46,984 nucleotides of DNA from an uncultured Chloroflexota bacterium (GCA_937120965.1 CAKZKA010000258.1:1-46984); one strand, 5' to 3'; counted from the first letter of the stretch, positions 1-9,581 are shown. Numbers and translations are program-made. The notes: a model not told the origin generated them from the letters alone.

Positions 1-110
1 GGAGGGCGTAGCCCTCCCAAACCCTCCCCGCGGGCGGGTTGTTTCCTGGGAGGGCGCAGCCCTCCCAAACCCTCCCGTACACGGCCTATTTTCACACCAG
101 GAGAGACTCT
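1..110. repeat. Two palindromic repeats upstream of cbiET
   Basis: Two copies of the palindrome GGGAGGGCGCAGCCCTCCC lie at about 1-18 and 48-66, each followed by an ACCCTCCC tail. The second is followed by the short tract TATTTTCACACCAGG that leads into the cbiET ribosome binding site. The same module recurs throughout the window between genes. No coding signal is seen. The window begins inside this repeat, so the upstream gene is not visible. Confidence 0.8.
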
Positions 111-111
111 T

Positions 112-1374
112 ATGAACCAGGCGAGACCCGGCGCTTCCCGGCGCATCCTGGTGGTAGGCCTGACCGGCGCCGGTTGCGCCGGTCTCCCTGAGGCCTTGAT
201 CGCCCGCGTGTTGCACGCCGATCTACTGGTCGGCGGCGAGCGCCATCTGGAGGCCTTCCCGGCTTACCGCGGCGAGCGGCTCAGTGTGCGTCTGGGATTG
301 CCCGCGGTGGCCCGGCGCCTGCGCGAGGCTCTCGACAGTGGCGAACAGGCGGTCGTGCTGGCGTCGGGCGATCCGTTGTGGTACGGGATCGGTGCCAGTC
401 TGCGGCGCTGGTTCGCGCCCGAGGAACTGGAGATCGTCCCGGCGCCCACCTCGTACCAACTGGCCTTTGCCGCCCTGGGCGAGCCATGGCATGATGCCGC
501 GCTTCTGAGCGCCCATGCCCGTCCTCTTGACGAGGTGGTTCGCAGCGTGCAGCGCGCCCCGAAGGCGGCCATCCTTACCGATGACCGTCACACTCCGGCG
601 GTGATCGCCCGGGCATTGATCGAGGCCGGCCTGCCATCCGGCGCGGCCTGCGCCATCTGCGAGAACCTGGGCGAGACGGGGCAGCGCATTGTGCGCACTA
701 CCCTCGCTGAGGCGACCACCCGGACCTTCGCCCCCCTGAACGTCCTGGTGGTCTGGCGCGATGGGGTCGATCAGCAGCCCGATGCGGCGGCCCGGGCCGC
801 TCTGCCGGCGGCCTGCGCTCCTGGCCTTCCCGACGCGGCCTTCAGCACCGAGGCCGGGCTGATCACCAAGCGCGAAGTGCGCCTGTTGAGCCTGGCCGAA
901 CTGGCCCTGGGGCCGGACGAGGTGTTGTGGGACATCGGCGCGGGCAGCGGGTCGGTGGGTATCGAGGCGGCCCGTAGCCAACCGACGGCCACGGTCTATG
1001 CGGTGGAACGCCGGGAGGCGCTGTGCGCCCACATCCGCGAGAACCTGGGCCGCTTCCCCGCCCCGAACCTGCACCTGATCCACGGCGAGGCCCCGGCCGC
1101 CTGCGCCGATCTGCCCCATCCCCACGCGATCTTCATCGGCGGCAGCGGCGAACGTCTGGAGGCGCTGCTCGACTTTGCGCAGCAACGGCTACGCCCTGGC
1201 GGGCGCCTGGTGCTCAACCTGGTGACCCTCGAACGGCTCCACGATGTGCGCCAGCGCCTGCCCGACGCGCGGCTCTACCAGGTCCACATCAGCCGCGGAA
1301 CGCCCATTCAGGACGACCTGCGGCTGGAGGCGCTGAATCCGGTGTTTGTGGCGGTATGGGTGAAACAAAAGTAA
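112..1374 (+). CDS. cbiET: Precorrin-6Y C5,15-methyltransferase (decarboxylating), CbiE-CbiT fusion
   Basis: This 420-residue protein joins two corrin-ring enzymes. The N-terminal ~200 residues are a CbiE-type tetrapyrrole methylase: a glycine-rich start (VVGLTGAGCAG), then SGDPLWYGIG and the PAPTSYQLAFAALG segment typical of the fold. From about residue 235 follows a CbiT-type class I methyltransferase with TKREVR and the SAM-binding loop WDIGAGSGSVGIEAA. Known role of the family: methylation at C5 and C15 and decarboxylation of the C12 acetate, giving the precorrin-8 level. The start is ATG at 112 with AGGAGA about 7 bases upstream. The E-T fusion (CobL type) is common in aerobic and anaerobic pathways alike. 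It is the first visible gene of the cobalamin group, and its downstream neighbour on the same strand is cbiL, after an inserted opposite-strand gene. Confidence 0.93.
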   Translation: MNQARPGASRRILVVGLTGAGCAGLPEALIARVLHADLLVGGERHLEAFPAYRGERLSVRLGLPAVARRLREALDSGEQAVVLASGDPLWYGIGASLRRWFAPEELEIVPAPTSYQLAFAALGEPWHDAALLSAHARPLDEVVRSVQRAPKAAILTDDRHTPAVIARALIEAGLPSGAACAICENLGETGQRIVRTTLAEATTRTFAPLNVLVVWRDGVDQQPDAAARAALPAACAPGLPDAAFSTEAGLITKREVRLLSLAELALGPDEVLWDIGAGSGSVGIEAARSQPTATVYAVERREALCAHIRENLGRFPAPNLHLIHGEAPAACADLPHPHAIFIGGSGERLEALLDFAQQRLRPGGRLVLNLVTLERLHDVRQRLPDARLYQVHISRGTPIQDDLRLEALNPVFVAVWVKQK

Positions 1375-1379
1375 TTTGT

Positions 1380-1448
1380 TCTTGGGAGGGCAAAGCCTTC
1401 CCCCACCCTCTCGCCAGGGAGTGGCATGGGGAAACCCGGTTTCCCCTG
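1380..1448. repeat. Pair of short palindromes after cbiET
   Basis: The palindrome GGGAGGGCAAAGCCTTCCC (1384-1402) is followed by GGGGAAACCCGGTTTCCCC (1428-1446). They sit between the stop codon of cbiET and the 3' end of the convergent nucleotidyltransferase-like gene, where they could act as bidirectional hairpins. There is no T-tract. Confidence 0.75.
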
Positions 1449-1450
1449 TT

Positions 1451-1969
1451 TCAGGCTGACGGTGCTCCGAACTCGAGATCGGCAAGGTTGCTGAGCGAGT
1501 CAAAATCTTCGAGCAGCTCCGGCGCATACTGTTTGACCACCTGCCGTGCTTCCGCTCGTTCGGCCAGGGAGGCCAGGCCGAGGAGTCGCTGGACATCGGC
1601 AAGATCCTGGGTGCGACCAGCCTGGAGTTTGATCAGAACGAGGAATGGACGCGCCAGGACGGGAAGGCCAGCGAGGTCGTATACAGGGTTGCTCAACGCT
1701 GTATCGAGCCACGGATCGGCGCGGGTGAGCACATCAATTGGCGTTTCATCGTCCAGTTGGACCGTAAACCCGCCGATACTCAGGCTGCCCCTGAATTGAT
1801 AGCCGGCATCGCACAGCGTTGTCTGAACTGCTGGAGCGTCGCGCTCGTGAATGAGAATGTCTATGTCCAGCGTTGCGCGCTCGGGCATATAGGCGCGGAG
1901 CGCGACTCCCCCGACAAGCACCCAGGGGATTGTACCGAGGAGGGCCGAAAGATCCGGAACCGGTTGCAT
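1451..1969 (-). CDS. Nucleotidyltransferase-fold protein (AbiEii/MNT-like)
   Basis: About 172 residues if it starts at the ATG at 1969; an in-frame ATG at 2092 would add 41 residues of poor composition. The segment WVLVGGVALRAYMPERATLD followed by IDILI shows the GG...DxD pattern of the nucleotidyltransferase fold, used by minimal nucleotidyltransferases and AbiEii-type proteins. A further segment, PIDVLTRADPWLDTAL, fits the third acidic position. Some members are halves of toxin-antitoxin modules or modify RNA or proteins; no HEPN or AbiEi partner is visible. The gene lies opposite to the cobalamin genes and splits cbiET from cbiL, with palindromic repeats on both sides, so it looks like an insertion. 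Neither candidate start has a clear ribosome binding site. The function is unknown. Confidence 0.68.
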   Translation of the reverse strand: MQPVPDLSALLGTIPWVLVGGVALRAYMPERATLDIDILIHERDAPAVQTTLCDAGYQFRGSLSIGGFTVQLDDETPIDVLTRADPWLDTALSNPVYDLAGLPVLARPFLVLIKLQAGRTQDLADVQRLLGLASLAERAEARQVVKQYAPELLEDFDSLSNLADLEFGAPSA

Positions 1970-2282
1970 AGCGGATCTCTGAGCATAGAACGCAGGTTGT
2001 GATCCTGTACCACGCGCAGCGCGCCGAAGCGCCAGACGTAAAAAATGCGTTGCGAGTCGTTCTGATGAGGCTCTATCGTCGGTATGACTCATATCAATTG
2101 AAGAGGGCGCAGCCCTGCCGGGAAAAACGTATGTTCATGATGGAGGCCTGAAAATATGTGGGAAGCTCTCCCTGGCAGGAGGGTTTGGGAGGGTGTGGCC
2201 CTCCCAAGAACAATTCATGTGTTCATTCTAGCGTTGTGCGCCCCGCGAATGGCGCCAGGCAACACACAGAAAGTATACCACG
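1970..2282. repeat. Intergenic gap with palindromic repeat module
   Basis: This gap of about 310 bases upstream of cbiL holds GGGAGGGTGTGGCCCTCCC at 2187-2205 and, just after it, the module GTTGTGCGCCCCGCG (from about 2232). The same module accompanies this palindrome elsewhere, for example near 46737. No cobalamin riboswitch signature was found. The left part could be the N-terminal extension of the opposite-strand gene. Confidence 0.65.
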
Positions 2283-3011
2283 ATGACCGATCACCCTCTC
2301 CTTACTGCCGTGGGCCTGGGCCCCGGCGACCCGGAGTTGCTCACCTTGAAGGGACTGCGCGCCATCCAGGCTGCCGAGGTGGTCTTTGCCCCCCGTGGTC
2401 GCGATGATGCGCCGAGCCTGGCGCTGGGCATCGCGGCCCCCTGGCTGGACCGCCAGCGGCAGACGATTGTCGAGGTCACGCTGCCGATGGTCCGCGAGGC
2501 GGGGCAGGTCCGCGCGGCCTGGCGGTCGGCTGCGGAGACCATCGCCGCGGCGCTGGAAGGGGGCCGGCGCGGGGTCTATCTGCTGCTCGGCGATCCGTTG
2601 CTCTACGGTACGATCATCTATCTCCGGCGCGAACTCGTCGCTCTGGCTCCAGGGCTGGAACTGCGGATCATTCCTGGCGTGACCTCGTTCGCGGCGGCGG
2701 CGGCATCTGGCGCCGTTCCCCTGGCGCTGGCCGAGGAGCGGCTGGCTGTGCTGCCTGCCAGCCACGAGGATGATCCGACCCGCCTGCGACGTGTGCTCGC
2801 CGACTTTGAGACCGTCGTGCTGCTGAAGGCCGGTCCCGCGCTGCCCCGCATCGTGGCTGCTCTGGAGGAGACCGGACTGCTCGAGCACGCCCTCTACGCC
2901 GAGCACGTCGGGATGCCCGAGGAATTGATCGTGCGCGACCTGCGCAGCCTCGACTTGCAGCGTCGCCCCTACCTGTCGCTCGTGATTGTTCGCCGAGGAG
3001 ACCGTCTATGA
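2283..3011 (+). CDS. cbiL: Precorrin-2/cobalt-factor II C20-methyltransferase
   Basis: This 242-residue tetrapyrrole methylase adds a methyl group at C20 early in the corrin pathway. The start [20 protein letters not shown] and the segment [16 protein letters not shown] are characteristic of the CbiL/CobI subgroup. [14 protein letters not shown] and [13 protein letters not shown] are the usual SAM-binding and substrate segments. The length is normal for the family. The stop codon overlaps the start of the next gene in an ATGA arrangement (3008-3011), so translation of the fusion protein is likely coupled to it. Whether the substrate carries cobalt cannot be seen here; the CbiG domain downstream argues for the anaerobic, cobalt-early route. 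Confidence 0.93.
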   Translation: MTDHPLLTAVGLGPGDPELLTLKGLRAIQAAEVVFAPRGRDDAPSLALGIAAPWLDRQRQTIVEVTLPMVREAGQVRAAWRSAAETIAAALEGGRRGVYLLLGDPLLYGTIIYLRRELVALAPGLELRIIPGVTSFAAAAASGAVPLALAEERLAVLPASHEDDPTRLRRVLADFETVVLLKAGPALPRIVAALEETGLLEHALYAEHVGMPEELIVRDLRSLDLQRRPYLSLVIVRRGDRL

Positions 3012-6000
3012 GCTACCCCGTCAACCCTGGTACCGTCTACTTCATCGGCGCGGGGCCGGGCGCCCCCGATCTGATCACCGTGCGCGGGCGCGACATTATC
3101 GCCCGGGCCGATCTGATCCTTTACGCCGATAGTCTGGTGGACGAGGCGGTCCCGGCTACGTATGCCTCGCCAACGGCCCGTGTTGTGGGCAGCGCCGGCC
3201 TGGAGCTGGAGCAGATCGTCGCTCTCATGGTCGAGACGGCGCGGGCGGGCGGCGTGGTGGCCCGTGTCCATACCGGCGACCCGTCGCTGTACGGCGCGAT
3301 CCACGAGCAGATGGCCGCCCTTGACGAGCAGGGCGTGCCCTACGTGATTGTGCCGGGAGTCACGGCAGCCTTTGCCGCGGCGGCCCGCCTCGGTGTGGAG
3401 TTGACCGTACCCGAGGTGACCCAGACGCTCATCATAACGCGGGTGGCCGGGCGCACCCCTGTGCCCCCCGGCGAGGACCTGCGCGATCTGGCGAGGCACG
3501 GCGCGTCGCTGGCGCTCTATCTGAGCGTGAGTCAGATTGAGCACGTCGTCGCTGCGTTGCTGGCCGGCGGCGCGTACAGCCCCGACACGCCGGTAGCCGT
3601 GGTCTACCGGGCCACCTGGCCCGACGAACAGGTGACCAGCGGCACCCTGGCCGATATTGCGGCGCGGGTGCGGGAGGCCGGCTACACCCGCCATGCTCTG
3701 ATCCTGGTCGGCCCGGCGCTGCGCGCCTCCCGGCCTGCCACGCGCAGCCGGCTCTACGTCGCCGGGTTCGCGCACGGCTACCGGCAGGGACAGGCGACCA
3801 CCGGCGCGCCGCCGGAGGAAGGCGAGGCGCCCCACACCGCGGTGATCGCCGTGACCCGGGCGGGGGCGCGCACGGCCGCTCGTCTGGCGTTGGAGCTGGG
3901 GGGCCGCGCGTATGTGCCGGCGAAGTTCGCCACCGAGGCGCCGGGCGCCACAGCCTGCACCGGCCCGGCGCGTGAGGTGGTGCGCGCCCTCTGGGGCCGC
4001 GCCCGCGCCCTGGTGCTGGTCATGGCAACGGGCATCGCCGTGCGCGCCGTCGCGCCGCTGCTTGCCGGCAAAGCCAGTGACCCTGCCGTGATCTGCCTCG
4101 ATGAAGCCGGGCGTGCGGTGGTGCCGCTGCTGGGCGGCCACCGGGCCGGCGCCAATGACCTGGCCCGGCGCATCGCCGCGTTCACCGGCGGCTTTGCCGC
4201 TATCACTACCGCCAGCGACACCCGGGGCCTGCCCGCCTTCGACCGCCTCGGTCACGAGGCGGGATGGCGCATTGTCGAAGCTGCGGCCCTCACCCATGCC
4301 ATGGCCTGCCTGGTCAACGGTGAAGCGCTGGGCTGTTATGTGGACCCGGCGCTCCCCGACCAGCGCCGCCAGCTTGCCGCGTGGCTCGCTGCCTGCCCCG
4401 ATCTGACCTTTGTTGCCAACCCGGCGGAACTCGCCGACGCGCGCTTCGCCGCCGCACTGCTGGTCAGCCAGCGCGCCCTTGCCGATCACTGGCCCGTGCT
4501 GCGCGACAAGACGGTGGGCTATGCGCCGCCCGTCCTGGTGGCCGGTATCGGCTGCCGCCGCGGCGTGCCGGTCGAAGAGTTGCGCGCCGCTCTCGATGCC
4601 ACGCTCGCCGATGCCGGTCTTGACCCGCGCTGCCTGGCCGCCCTGGCAACCGCGGCGATCAAGGCCGACGAACCGGGCCTGAAGGCGCTCGCCAGCGAAC
4701 GTGGCGTGCCGCTGGTCATTGTGCCCGACGCTCAGCTCCAGGCCCTCGACCCCGCGCGCTTCAGCTCGAGCGCCGCCAGCGCTCATCTGGACCTGCCGGG
4801 CGTGGCCGAGCCGTGCGCGGCCCTGGCTTCCGGCGGGCCGCTGCTGGTTCCCAAACGCGCCTTTGCCCGCTGCACGGTCGCCGTAGCCCTCCGCCCCGAC
4901 ACCTCATCGGGGCGCGACTTCGCCGTTCCCACACCCCCACACCCCCGCACCTCCACGCCTTCACACCCCCACACCCCCTCCCCCGGCGGTCATCTCACCC
5001 TGGTCAGCCTTGGCCCCGGGGATCTGCGCCAGTTGACCCTGGCGGCCCGCCAGGCGCTCCAGGAGGCTGAGGTCGTGGTGGGCTACAACGTCTATGTCGA
5101 ACTGGCGCGCCCGCTCCTGGCTCCGCACCAGCAGGTGCTCGTCACCCCGACGATGGGCGATGAACTGGAGCGGGCGCGCCAGGCCCTCGAACTGGCGCGG
5201 GCCGGGCGCCGGGTGGCCCTGATCAGCAGTGGCGACATTGGCATCTACGCCATGGCCGGGCCGGTCTTCGAGCTGCTCCACAATCAGGGTTGGGACGGGG
5301 CGCATCCCTCTGTGGAGGTGTTGCCCGGCATCAGCGCGTTTCAGGCCCTGGCGGCGCGGCTGGGCGCGGCGATCAGTCACGACTTCAGCGTGATCAGCCT
5401 GAGCGACCTGCTCACGCCCTGGGAGCTGATCGAGCGCCGCATCGCCGCCGCCGCCGCCGCCGACTGTGTGGTAGCCTTCTACAACCCGCGTTCGCGCGAG
5501 CGCCACTGGCAACTTGATGCGGCGCTGGCGATTCTGCGCGCGCATCGCCCACCGGACACCCCTGTGGCCCTGGGGCGCAATGTGATGCGCGCCGATGAGC
5601 GCATTACCCTCACCACCCTGGCGGAGGTTGACTCGGCCCGGGCCGATATGTTTACGGTGGTGCTGGTGGGTAATAGCCAGAGCTACGCCCTCGCCGGGCG
5701 CGTGGTCACTCCCCGCGGCTACCAGGCCAAACACCCCACCAGCTCCACAGCTCCACAGCTCCACAGCTCCACAGCTCCACAACTCCACAGCTCCACAACT
5801 CCACAACTCCGCAGCTCCACCCCTCCACCCTCCTACCCCATCGTGCTCACCAACCTGGCCGGCGCACCGGTGGTTGTCGTCGGCGGGGGGGCGGTGGGTG
5901 AGCGCAAGGTCCGGGGCTTGCTGGAGGTGGGCGCGCAGGTACGGCTGATCAGCCCGGAGGCTACTCCTCGTCTCCAGGCCTGGGCCGCTGCCGGGCGCAT

Positions 6001-7174
6001 CGTCTGGCAGCCGCGGGCTTACGTCCCTGGCGATCTGGCCGGGGCGCGCCTGGTCTTCGCCGCGACCAACCAGCGCCAGGTGAATGCCCGTGTCGCCCGC
6101 GATGCCGCGCTCCACGGCGCGCTGTGCAACGTCGCCGACGCTCCGGAGGAGGGTGATTTCCACCTGCCGGCGCTGCTGCGCAGCGAGGAGCTGACCATCG
6201 CTGTGAGCAGCGGGGGCGCGGCGCCGGAGCGCGCCGCTGCCCTGCGCGACGCCATTGCCGCCTGGCGCCGATCCGCAAATGGGCAGCCCGACGGTGCGGC
6301 GCAGCCCGCCGGCGTAACCACCGCGCCCGCCTCCGAACGGCCTCCTGTGGAAGACGCGCCCCGGGGCAAAGCCTACCTGGTCGGCGCCGGGCCGGGTCGG
6401 GCCGACCTGATCACCCTGCGGGGGCTTGCCCTGCTGCGACAAGCCGAGGTGGTTCTCTACGACTGGCTGGTGGCCCCGGAATTGCTGGCGCAGGTCCCGC
6501 CGGGAGCCGAATTGATCTTCGTTGGCAAGGCCCACGACCGGCATACGCTGGAGCAGGACGCGATCACTGACCTGCTCGTCGCCCATACGCGCGCCGGGCG
6601 AAGGGTCGTGCGGCTCAAAGGCGGCGACCCCGGCGTCTTCGGCCACGCCGGCGAGGAGGCCCTGGCCCTGGCGCAGGCCGGGTTGTCCTTCGAGATCGTG
6701 CCTGGCGTCTCTTCGGCCCTGGCTGCCCCGGCCTACGCCGGCATCCCCCTCACCTTCCGCGGCATGGCCAGCGGCTTCGCCGTGGTGACCGGGCACGAAG
6801 CGCCCGGCAGTCCCCATCACCTGGACTGGGACGCCCTGGCCCGTGTGCCCACCCTGGTGGTGCTGATGGGCCTGCACCGCACCGCCGCAATCTGTGCCGC
6901 CCTGCAAGGGGCCGGACGCGCCCACGACACCCCCGTGGCGGTCATCAGCCGCGCCACCACCGCCGAACAGCAGGTTCTGCGGGCCACCCTGGGCAGCCTG
7001 CCCGCGGCCTTGCAGGCCCGTCCTCTGCCGACGCCTGCCGTGCTGGTGATCGGCCCGGTTGTCGCGCTGGCTGAACAGTTAGCCTGGTTCGACCCTGAGC
7101 GGGCCGCGCAGCATTTTGCGCCGTTCGACGACATGGTGCAGCAGGTGGAGCGATCAGATCGGAGCGATCCATGA
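3008..7174 (+). CDS. cbiFGH-cysG: Five-domain corrin synthesis fusion: CbiF-CbiG-CbiH-CysG
   Basis: This single 1388-residue frame appears to carry five activities. Residues ~1-245 are a CbiF-type C11-methyltransferase ([27 protein letters not shown]). Residues ~248-635 resemble CbiG, which opens the lactone ring and removes C2 as acetaldehyde ([17 protein letters not shown] near 511). Residues ~660-905 are a CbiH-type C17-methyltransferase ([20 protein letters not shown]). Residues ~943-1090 are a precorrin-2 dehydrogenase with the NAD loop [13 protein letters not shown], shorter than stand-alone Met8. Residues ~1120-1375 are a uroporphyrinogen III methyltransferase ([33 protein letters not shown]). 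The last two domains have the order of CysG. Two low-complexity linkers, about residues 640-659 and 909-943, are coded by CCACA-rich DNA like nearby intergenic repeats. The start overlaps the cbiL stop, and the end overlaps the cbiA start (ATGA at 7171-7174). CbiGH and CysG fusions are known; all five together is unusual. Confidence 0.92.
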   Translation: MSYPVNPGTVYFIGAGPGAPDLITVRGRDIIARADLILYADSLVDEAVPATYASPTARVVGSAGLELEQIVALMVETARAGGVVARVHTGDPSLYGAIHEQMAALDEQGVPYVIVPGVTAAFAAAARLGVELTVPEVTQTLIITRVAGRTPVPPGEDLRDLARHGASLALYLSVSQIEHVVAALLAGGAYSPDTPVAVVYRATWPDEQVTSGTLADIAARVREAGYTRHALILVGPALRASRPATRSRLYVAGFAHGYRQGQATTGAPPEEGEAPHTAVIAVTRAGARTAARLALELGGRAYVPAKFATEAPGATACTGPAREVVRALWGRARALVLVMATGIAVRAVAPLLAGKASDPAVICLDEAGRAVVPLLGGHRAGANDLARRIAAFTGGFAAITTASDTRGLPAFDRLGHEAGWRIVEAAALTHAMACLVNGEALGCYVDPALPDQRRQLAAWLAACPDLTFVANPAELADARFAAALLVSQRALADHWPVLRDKTVGYAPPVLVAGIGCRRGVPVEELRAALDATLADAGLDPRCLAALATAAIKADEPGLKALASERGVPLVIVPDAQLQALDPARFSSSAASAHLDLPGVAEPCAALASGGPLLVPKRAFARCTVAVALRPDTSSGRDFAVPTPPHPRTSTPSHPHTPSPGGHLTLVSLGPGDLRQLTLAARQALQEAEVVVGYNVYVELARPLLAPHQQVLVTPTMGDELERARQALELARAGRRVALISSGDIGIYAMAGPVFELLHNQGWDGAHPSVEVLPGISAFQALAARLGAAISHDFSVISLSDLLTPWELIERRIAAAAAADCVVAFYNPRSRERHWQLDAALAILRAHRPPDTPVALGRNVMRADERITLTTLAEVDSARADMFTVVLVGNSQSYALAGRVVTPRGYQAKHPTSSTAPQLHSSTAPQLHSSTTPQLRSSTPPPSYPIVLTNLAGAPVVVVGGGAVGERKVRGLLEVGAQVRLISPEATPRLQAWAAAGRIVWQPRAYVPGDLAGARLVFAATNQRQVNARVARDAALHGALCNVADAPEEGDFHLPALLRSEELTIAVSSGGAAPERAAALRDAIAAWRRSANGQPDGAAQPAGVTTAPASERPPVEDAPRGKAYLVGAGPGRADLITLRGLALLRQAEVVLYDWLVAPELLAQVPPGAELIFVGKAHDRHTLEQDAITDLLVAHTRAGRRVVRLKGGDPGVFGHAGEEALALAQAGLSFEIVPGVSSALAAPAYAGIPLTFRGMASGFAVVTGHEAPGSPHHLDWDALARVPTLVVLMGLHRTAAICAALQGAGRAHDTPVAVISRATTAEQQVLRATLGSLPAALQARPLPTPAVLVIGPVVALAEQLAWFDPERAAQHFAPFDDMVQQVERSDRSDP

Positions 7175-8679
7175 GCACTGTGTTGCCAAGGCTGCTGCTG
7201 GCCGCGCCGATGAGCGGCAGTGGCAAAACCACCATCACCGCCGGCCTGATCGCCGCCCTGGCTGCGCGGGGCCTGGTGGTTGCGCCCTTCAAATGCGGGC
7301 CGGACTACATCGACCCCAGCTACCATGCGCTGGCTGCCGGGCGGCCCTGCGCCAACCTCGACGCCTGGCTCGTGCCTGCCGAGCGCATCCCCGGCGTGCT
7401 GGCGCGGCGCAGCCTCGGCGCCGACCTGGCGCTGATCGAGGGCGTGATGGGCCTCTTTGATGGCTACGCTGGCGACGACGATACCGGTAGCAGCGCCCAC
7501 ATCGCCCGGCTGACCACTGCCCCCGTGGTGATTGTGCTCGATGTGCGGGCGATGGCGCGCACTGCCGCTGCTCTCGTCGCTGGCCTGCGCGATTTCGATC
7601 CCCGTGTGCGCGTCGTCGGCGTCATCCTCAACCGCGCCGGCAGCCTTCGGCACGCCGCGATGGTACGCGCGGCCATCGAGAGCGGGGCGGGCCTGCCGGT
7701 CCTCGGTGCTCTGCTGCGCGATGAGGCGATCACCCTGCCCGAGCGCCACCTGGGGCTGGTGCCCACTGCCGAAGCGGGCCGCTGGCAGCCCTGGCTCGCC
7801 GAGGTGCGCTCCCGCGTTGAAGCCAGTGTGGACCTCGACGCCCTCCTGGCCCTGGCCCGCGCCGCGCCACCGCTTGACCTGCCCACATCGGCGTTGCTGG
7901 AACCGACGCCCCGATCAGCGCCCACGCGCAACCCATCGGGCAACGCTGGCGCCGAGGAGCGGGAGGACCCTGGTGGCCTTCGCCCCATTATCGCTGTGAC
8001 TCGCGACGAAGCCTTCAGCTTCCTCTACGACGACAACCTCGACCTGCTGCGCGCCGCCGGGGCCAAGATCGCCTTTTTCAGTCCCCTGCGCGACGAGGGG
8101 TTGCCCCCCGGCACGGGGGCGCTCTACCTCTGTGGCGGCTTTCCCGAACTCTACGCTCCTCAACTCAGCGCCAACACTGCCCTGCGCGCGGCCATTCGCG
8201 CCGCCGCAGCCCGGGGCCTGCCGATCTACGCCGAATGCGGCGGGTTGATGTACCTCACCGAAACCCTGATTGACGCCGCTGGCCAGCCGTACCCGATGCT
8301 GGGATTGCTGCCCGGTCGCTCGGTCATGACCCCCCGCCTGACCCTGGGCTACCGCACCGTGCGCGCCAACAGCGCAAGCTGGCTGTGGGAGAGCGGCGAA
8401 ACCGTCCGCGGCCACGAGTTTCACTACTCAGTATGGGAGAACCGGCCTGCCGACCTGCCCTGGCTCTACACCTGTCTCCCCGATGCCCTGCGCCCCGAAT
8501 CGTGCCCCGAAGGCGCCTGCCTGGGCAACCTGGTGGCCTCTTACGTCCACATTCACTGGCTGGCCGCCCCTCACCTTGCCGGGCGCTTCGTTGCCGCGGC
8601 CCTGCAACGTGCCCGTGCTGAACAGCCGGACCGCCAACTGCTTGAAAAGCCGCTACAAAATCCCTCTCTAGATAGATGA
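7171..8679 (+). CDS. cbiA: Cobyrinic acid a,c-diamide synthase
   Basis: A 502-residue glutamine-dependent amidotransferase that amidates the a and c side chains of the corrin using ATP. The N-terminal half has the dethiobiotin-synthetase-like P-loop [15 protein letters not shown] and the segment [13 protein letters not shown], typical of CbiA/CobB. The C-terminal half is a class I glutaminase domain with the nucleophile region [12 protein letters not shown] (Cys near residue 355) and the catalytic His segment [12 protein letters not shown] variable stretch around residues 245-265 links the halves. The start overlaps the fusion gene by four bases with GGAG just upstream. The downstream gap is longer, and a new promoter may begin there. 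Confidence 0.93.
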   Translation: MSTVLPRLLLAAPMSGSGKTTITAGLIAALAARGLVVAPFKCGPDYIDPSYHALAAGRPCANLDAWLVPAERIPGVLARRSLGADLALIEGVMGLFDGYAGDDDTGSSAHIARLTTAPVVIVLDVRAMARTAAALVAGLRDFDPRVRVVGVILNRAGSLRHAAMVRAAIESGAGLPVLGALLRDEAITLPERHLGLVPTAEAGRWQPWLAEVRSRVEASVDLDALLALARAAPPLDLPTSALLEPTPRSAPTRNPSGNAGAEEREDPGGLRPIIAVTRDEAFSFLYDDNLDLLRAAGAKIAFFSPLRDEGLPPGTGALYLCGGFPELYAPQLSANTALRAAIRAAAARGLPIYAECGGLMYLTETLIDAAGQPYPMLGLLPGRSVMTPRLTLGYRTVRANSASWLWESGETVRGHEFHYSVWENRPADLPWLYTCLPDALRPESCPEGACLGNLVASYVHIHWLAAPHLAGRFVAAALQRARAEQPDRQLLEKPLQNPSLDR

Positions 8680-8705
8680 CAGAAGCGCAGGTTCTTGCGT
8701 ATGAT
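8676..8705 (+). promoter_or_regulatory. Possible sigma-70 promoter for the flavodoxin/cobUDQ group
   Basis: ATGACA at 8676-8681 (5 of 6 bases of TTGACA) is followed after 18 bases by TATGAT at 8700-8705 (5 of 6 bases of TATAAT). It overlaps the end of cbiA and would give a leader of about 240 bases before the flavodoxin start, containing the hairpins described in the next entries. Inferred from sequence only. Confidence 0.45.
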
Positions 8706-8772
8706 ACAAACAGCGTGCCCTCGACGGCGCACACGCACGACAATGCAGCCTGCCGCCAGGCCAACCTGCCGC

Positions 8773-8805
8773 ATGGGAGGGATTGAGAGGGCGCAGCCCT
8801 CCCAC
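8773..8805. repeat. Palindromic repeat in the leader
   Basis: A copy of the GAGGGCGCAGCCCTC palindrome, preceded by ATGGGAGGGATT. It belongs to the family found in most gaps of this window. Confidence 0.7.
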
Positions 8806-8818
8806 AAACGTCCGTTAT

Positions 8819-8919
8819 CGCGAATCAGCCCTGGGTGAACCTGTGGTCCGGGTGCGCGGGAGTCCCGCCGGTATGCAGGCAAGGGTCGCGCACCCGGGTT
8901 GACCCGGAGCTTGTTCGCG
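8819..8919 (+). ncRNA. Candidate structured 5' leader RNA of unknown class
   Basis: A nested set of pairings precedes the flavodoxin gene. CGCGAA (8819-8824) can pair with TTCGCG (8914-8919). Inside it, CCGGGTGCGC (8848-8857) pairs perfectly with GCGCACCCGG (8888-8897), enclosing a GCGGG/CCCGC hairpin, and CCGGGTTGACCCGG forms a further small hairpin. There is no T-tract, so it is not a normal terminator. Parts such as GGTGAACC and GTCCCGCC recall cobalamin riboswitches, but the other conserved boxes were not found. Confidence 0.35.
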
Positions 8920-8952
8920 CTAACGCAGCTCAATGAACCACAGGAGAAACCT

Positions 8953-9486
8953 ATGTCTCAGCGCGTGCTTGTGGCCTACGCCACCAAATACGGCGCTACC
9001 GTCGAGATCGCCGAACGGATCGGCCAGTCTCTACGTCAGGCTGGCCTGGAAGTGGATGTTGCCGAGGTCAAACCAGCCCTTGACCTGACGCCCTACGCTG
9101 CCGTGGTTGTGGGTAGCGCCGTGTACGCTGGCGCCTGGCGCCGGGAAGCGATCGAGTTCCTGCAAGGGCAAAGCCAGGCCTTGTCCGAGCGACCGCTGTG
9201 GATCTTCTCCAGCGGGCCAACCGGCGAAGGCGACCCCGTAACCTTGCTCAAGGGCTGGCGTGTTCCCGAAGGGCAGCGCCACCTGGTCGAGCGCCTCCAG
9301 CCACGCGATGTTACCGTGTTTCACGGCAACATTGACACCGAGAAGCTGAACCTGGCTGAAAAGTTGATGATCAGCGTCATCAAGGCGCCCACCGGCGATT
9401 TTCGCAACTGGGAGGCGATTGAAGCCTGGGCCGGCGGCATCGCCGCTGCGCTCCAGGAGTCCGGCGCGCTCCAGTCTGCCCGATGA
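8953..9486 (+). CDS. Flavodoxin-domain protein (HemG-like)
   Basis: A 177-residue single-domain flavodoxin that should bind FMN in the cytoplasm. It has the phosphate loop YATKYGATVEIA at the N-terminus, VVVGSAVYAGAWRREAIEFL in the middle, and GDFRNWEAIEAWA near the C-terminus, a pattern seen in menaquinone-dependent protoporphyrinogen oxidase (HemG) relatives and in uncharacterised flavodoxin-domain proteins. The start at 8953 is preferred over an upstream in-frame ATG at 8899 because AGGAG sits 6 bases before it. It lies between cbiA and cobU, so a role as reductant in corrinoid metabolism, for instance reducing Co(II) before adenosylation, is plausible. That role is inference from context only. 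Confidence 0.8.
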   Translation: MSQRVLVAYATKYGATVEIAERIGQSLRQAGLEVDVAEVKPALDLTPYAAVVVGSAVYAGAWRREAIEFLQGQSQALSERPLWIFSSGPTGEGDPVTLLKGWRVPEGQRHLVERLQPRDVTVFHGNIDTEKLNLAEKLMISVIKAPTGDFRNWEAIEAWAGGIAAALQESGALQSAR

Positions 9487-9581
9487 CCATACCCGGGCCG
9501 GCGAGGCGGGGGTGGAACGGCGGCGCCCTCCCAACCCGGCCCGGCATGCCCGGAACGAAGCAACGTCCCCAGGAGACGCCA

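Noticed and set aside
2969-6925. Long antisense open frames (several hundred residues) opposite the corrin fusion gene
   Set aside because: High GC content creates long open frames on both strands; these lie wholly inside recognised genes, and their composition (Gly/Arg/Gln-rich) matches no family.
8819-8919. Standard cobalamin riboswitch before the flavodoxin gene
   Set aside because: Only partial resemblance; the conserved B12-box and other core segments were not found. Kept only as a structured leader of unknown class.
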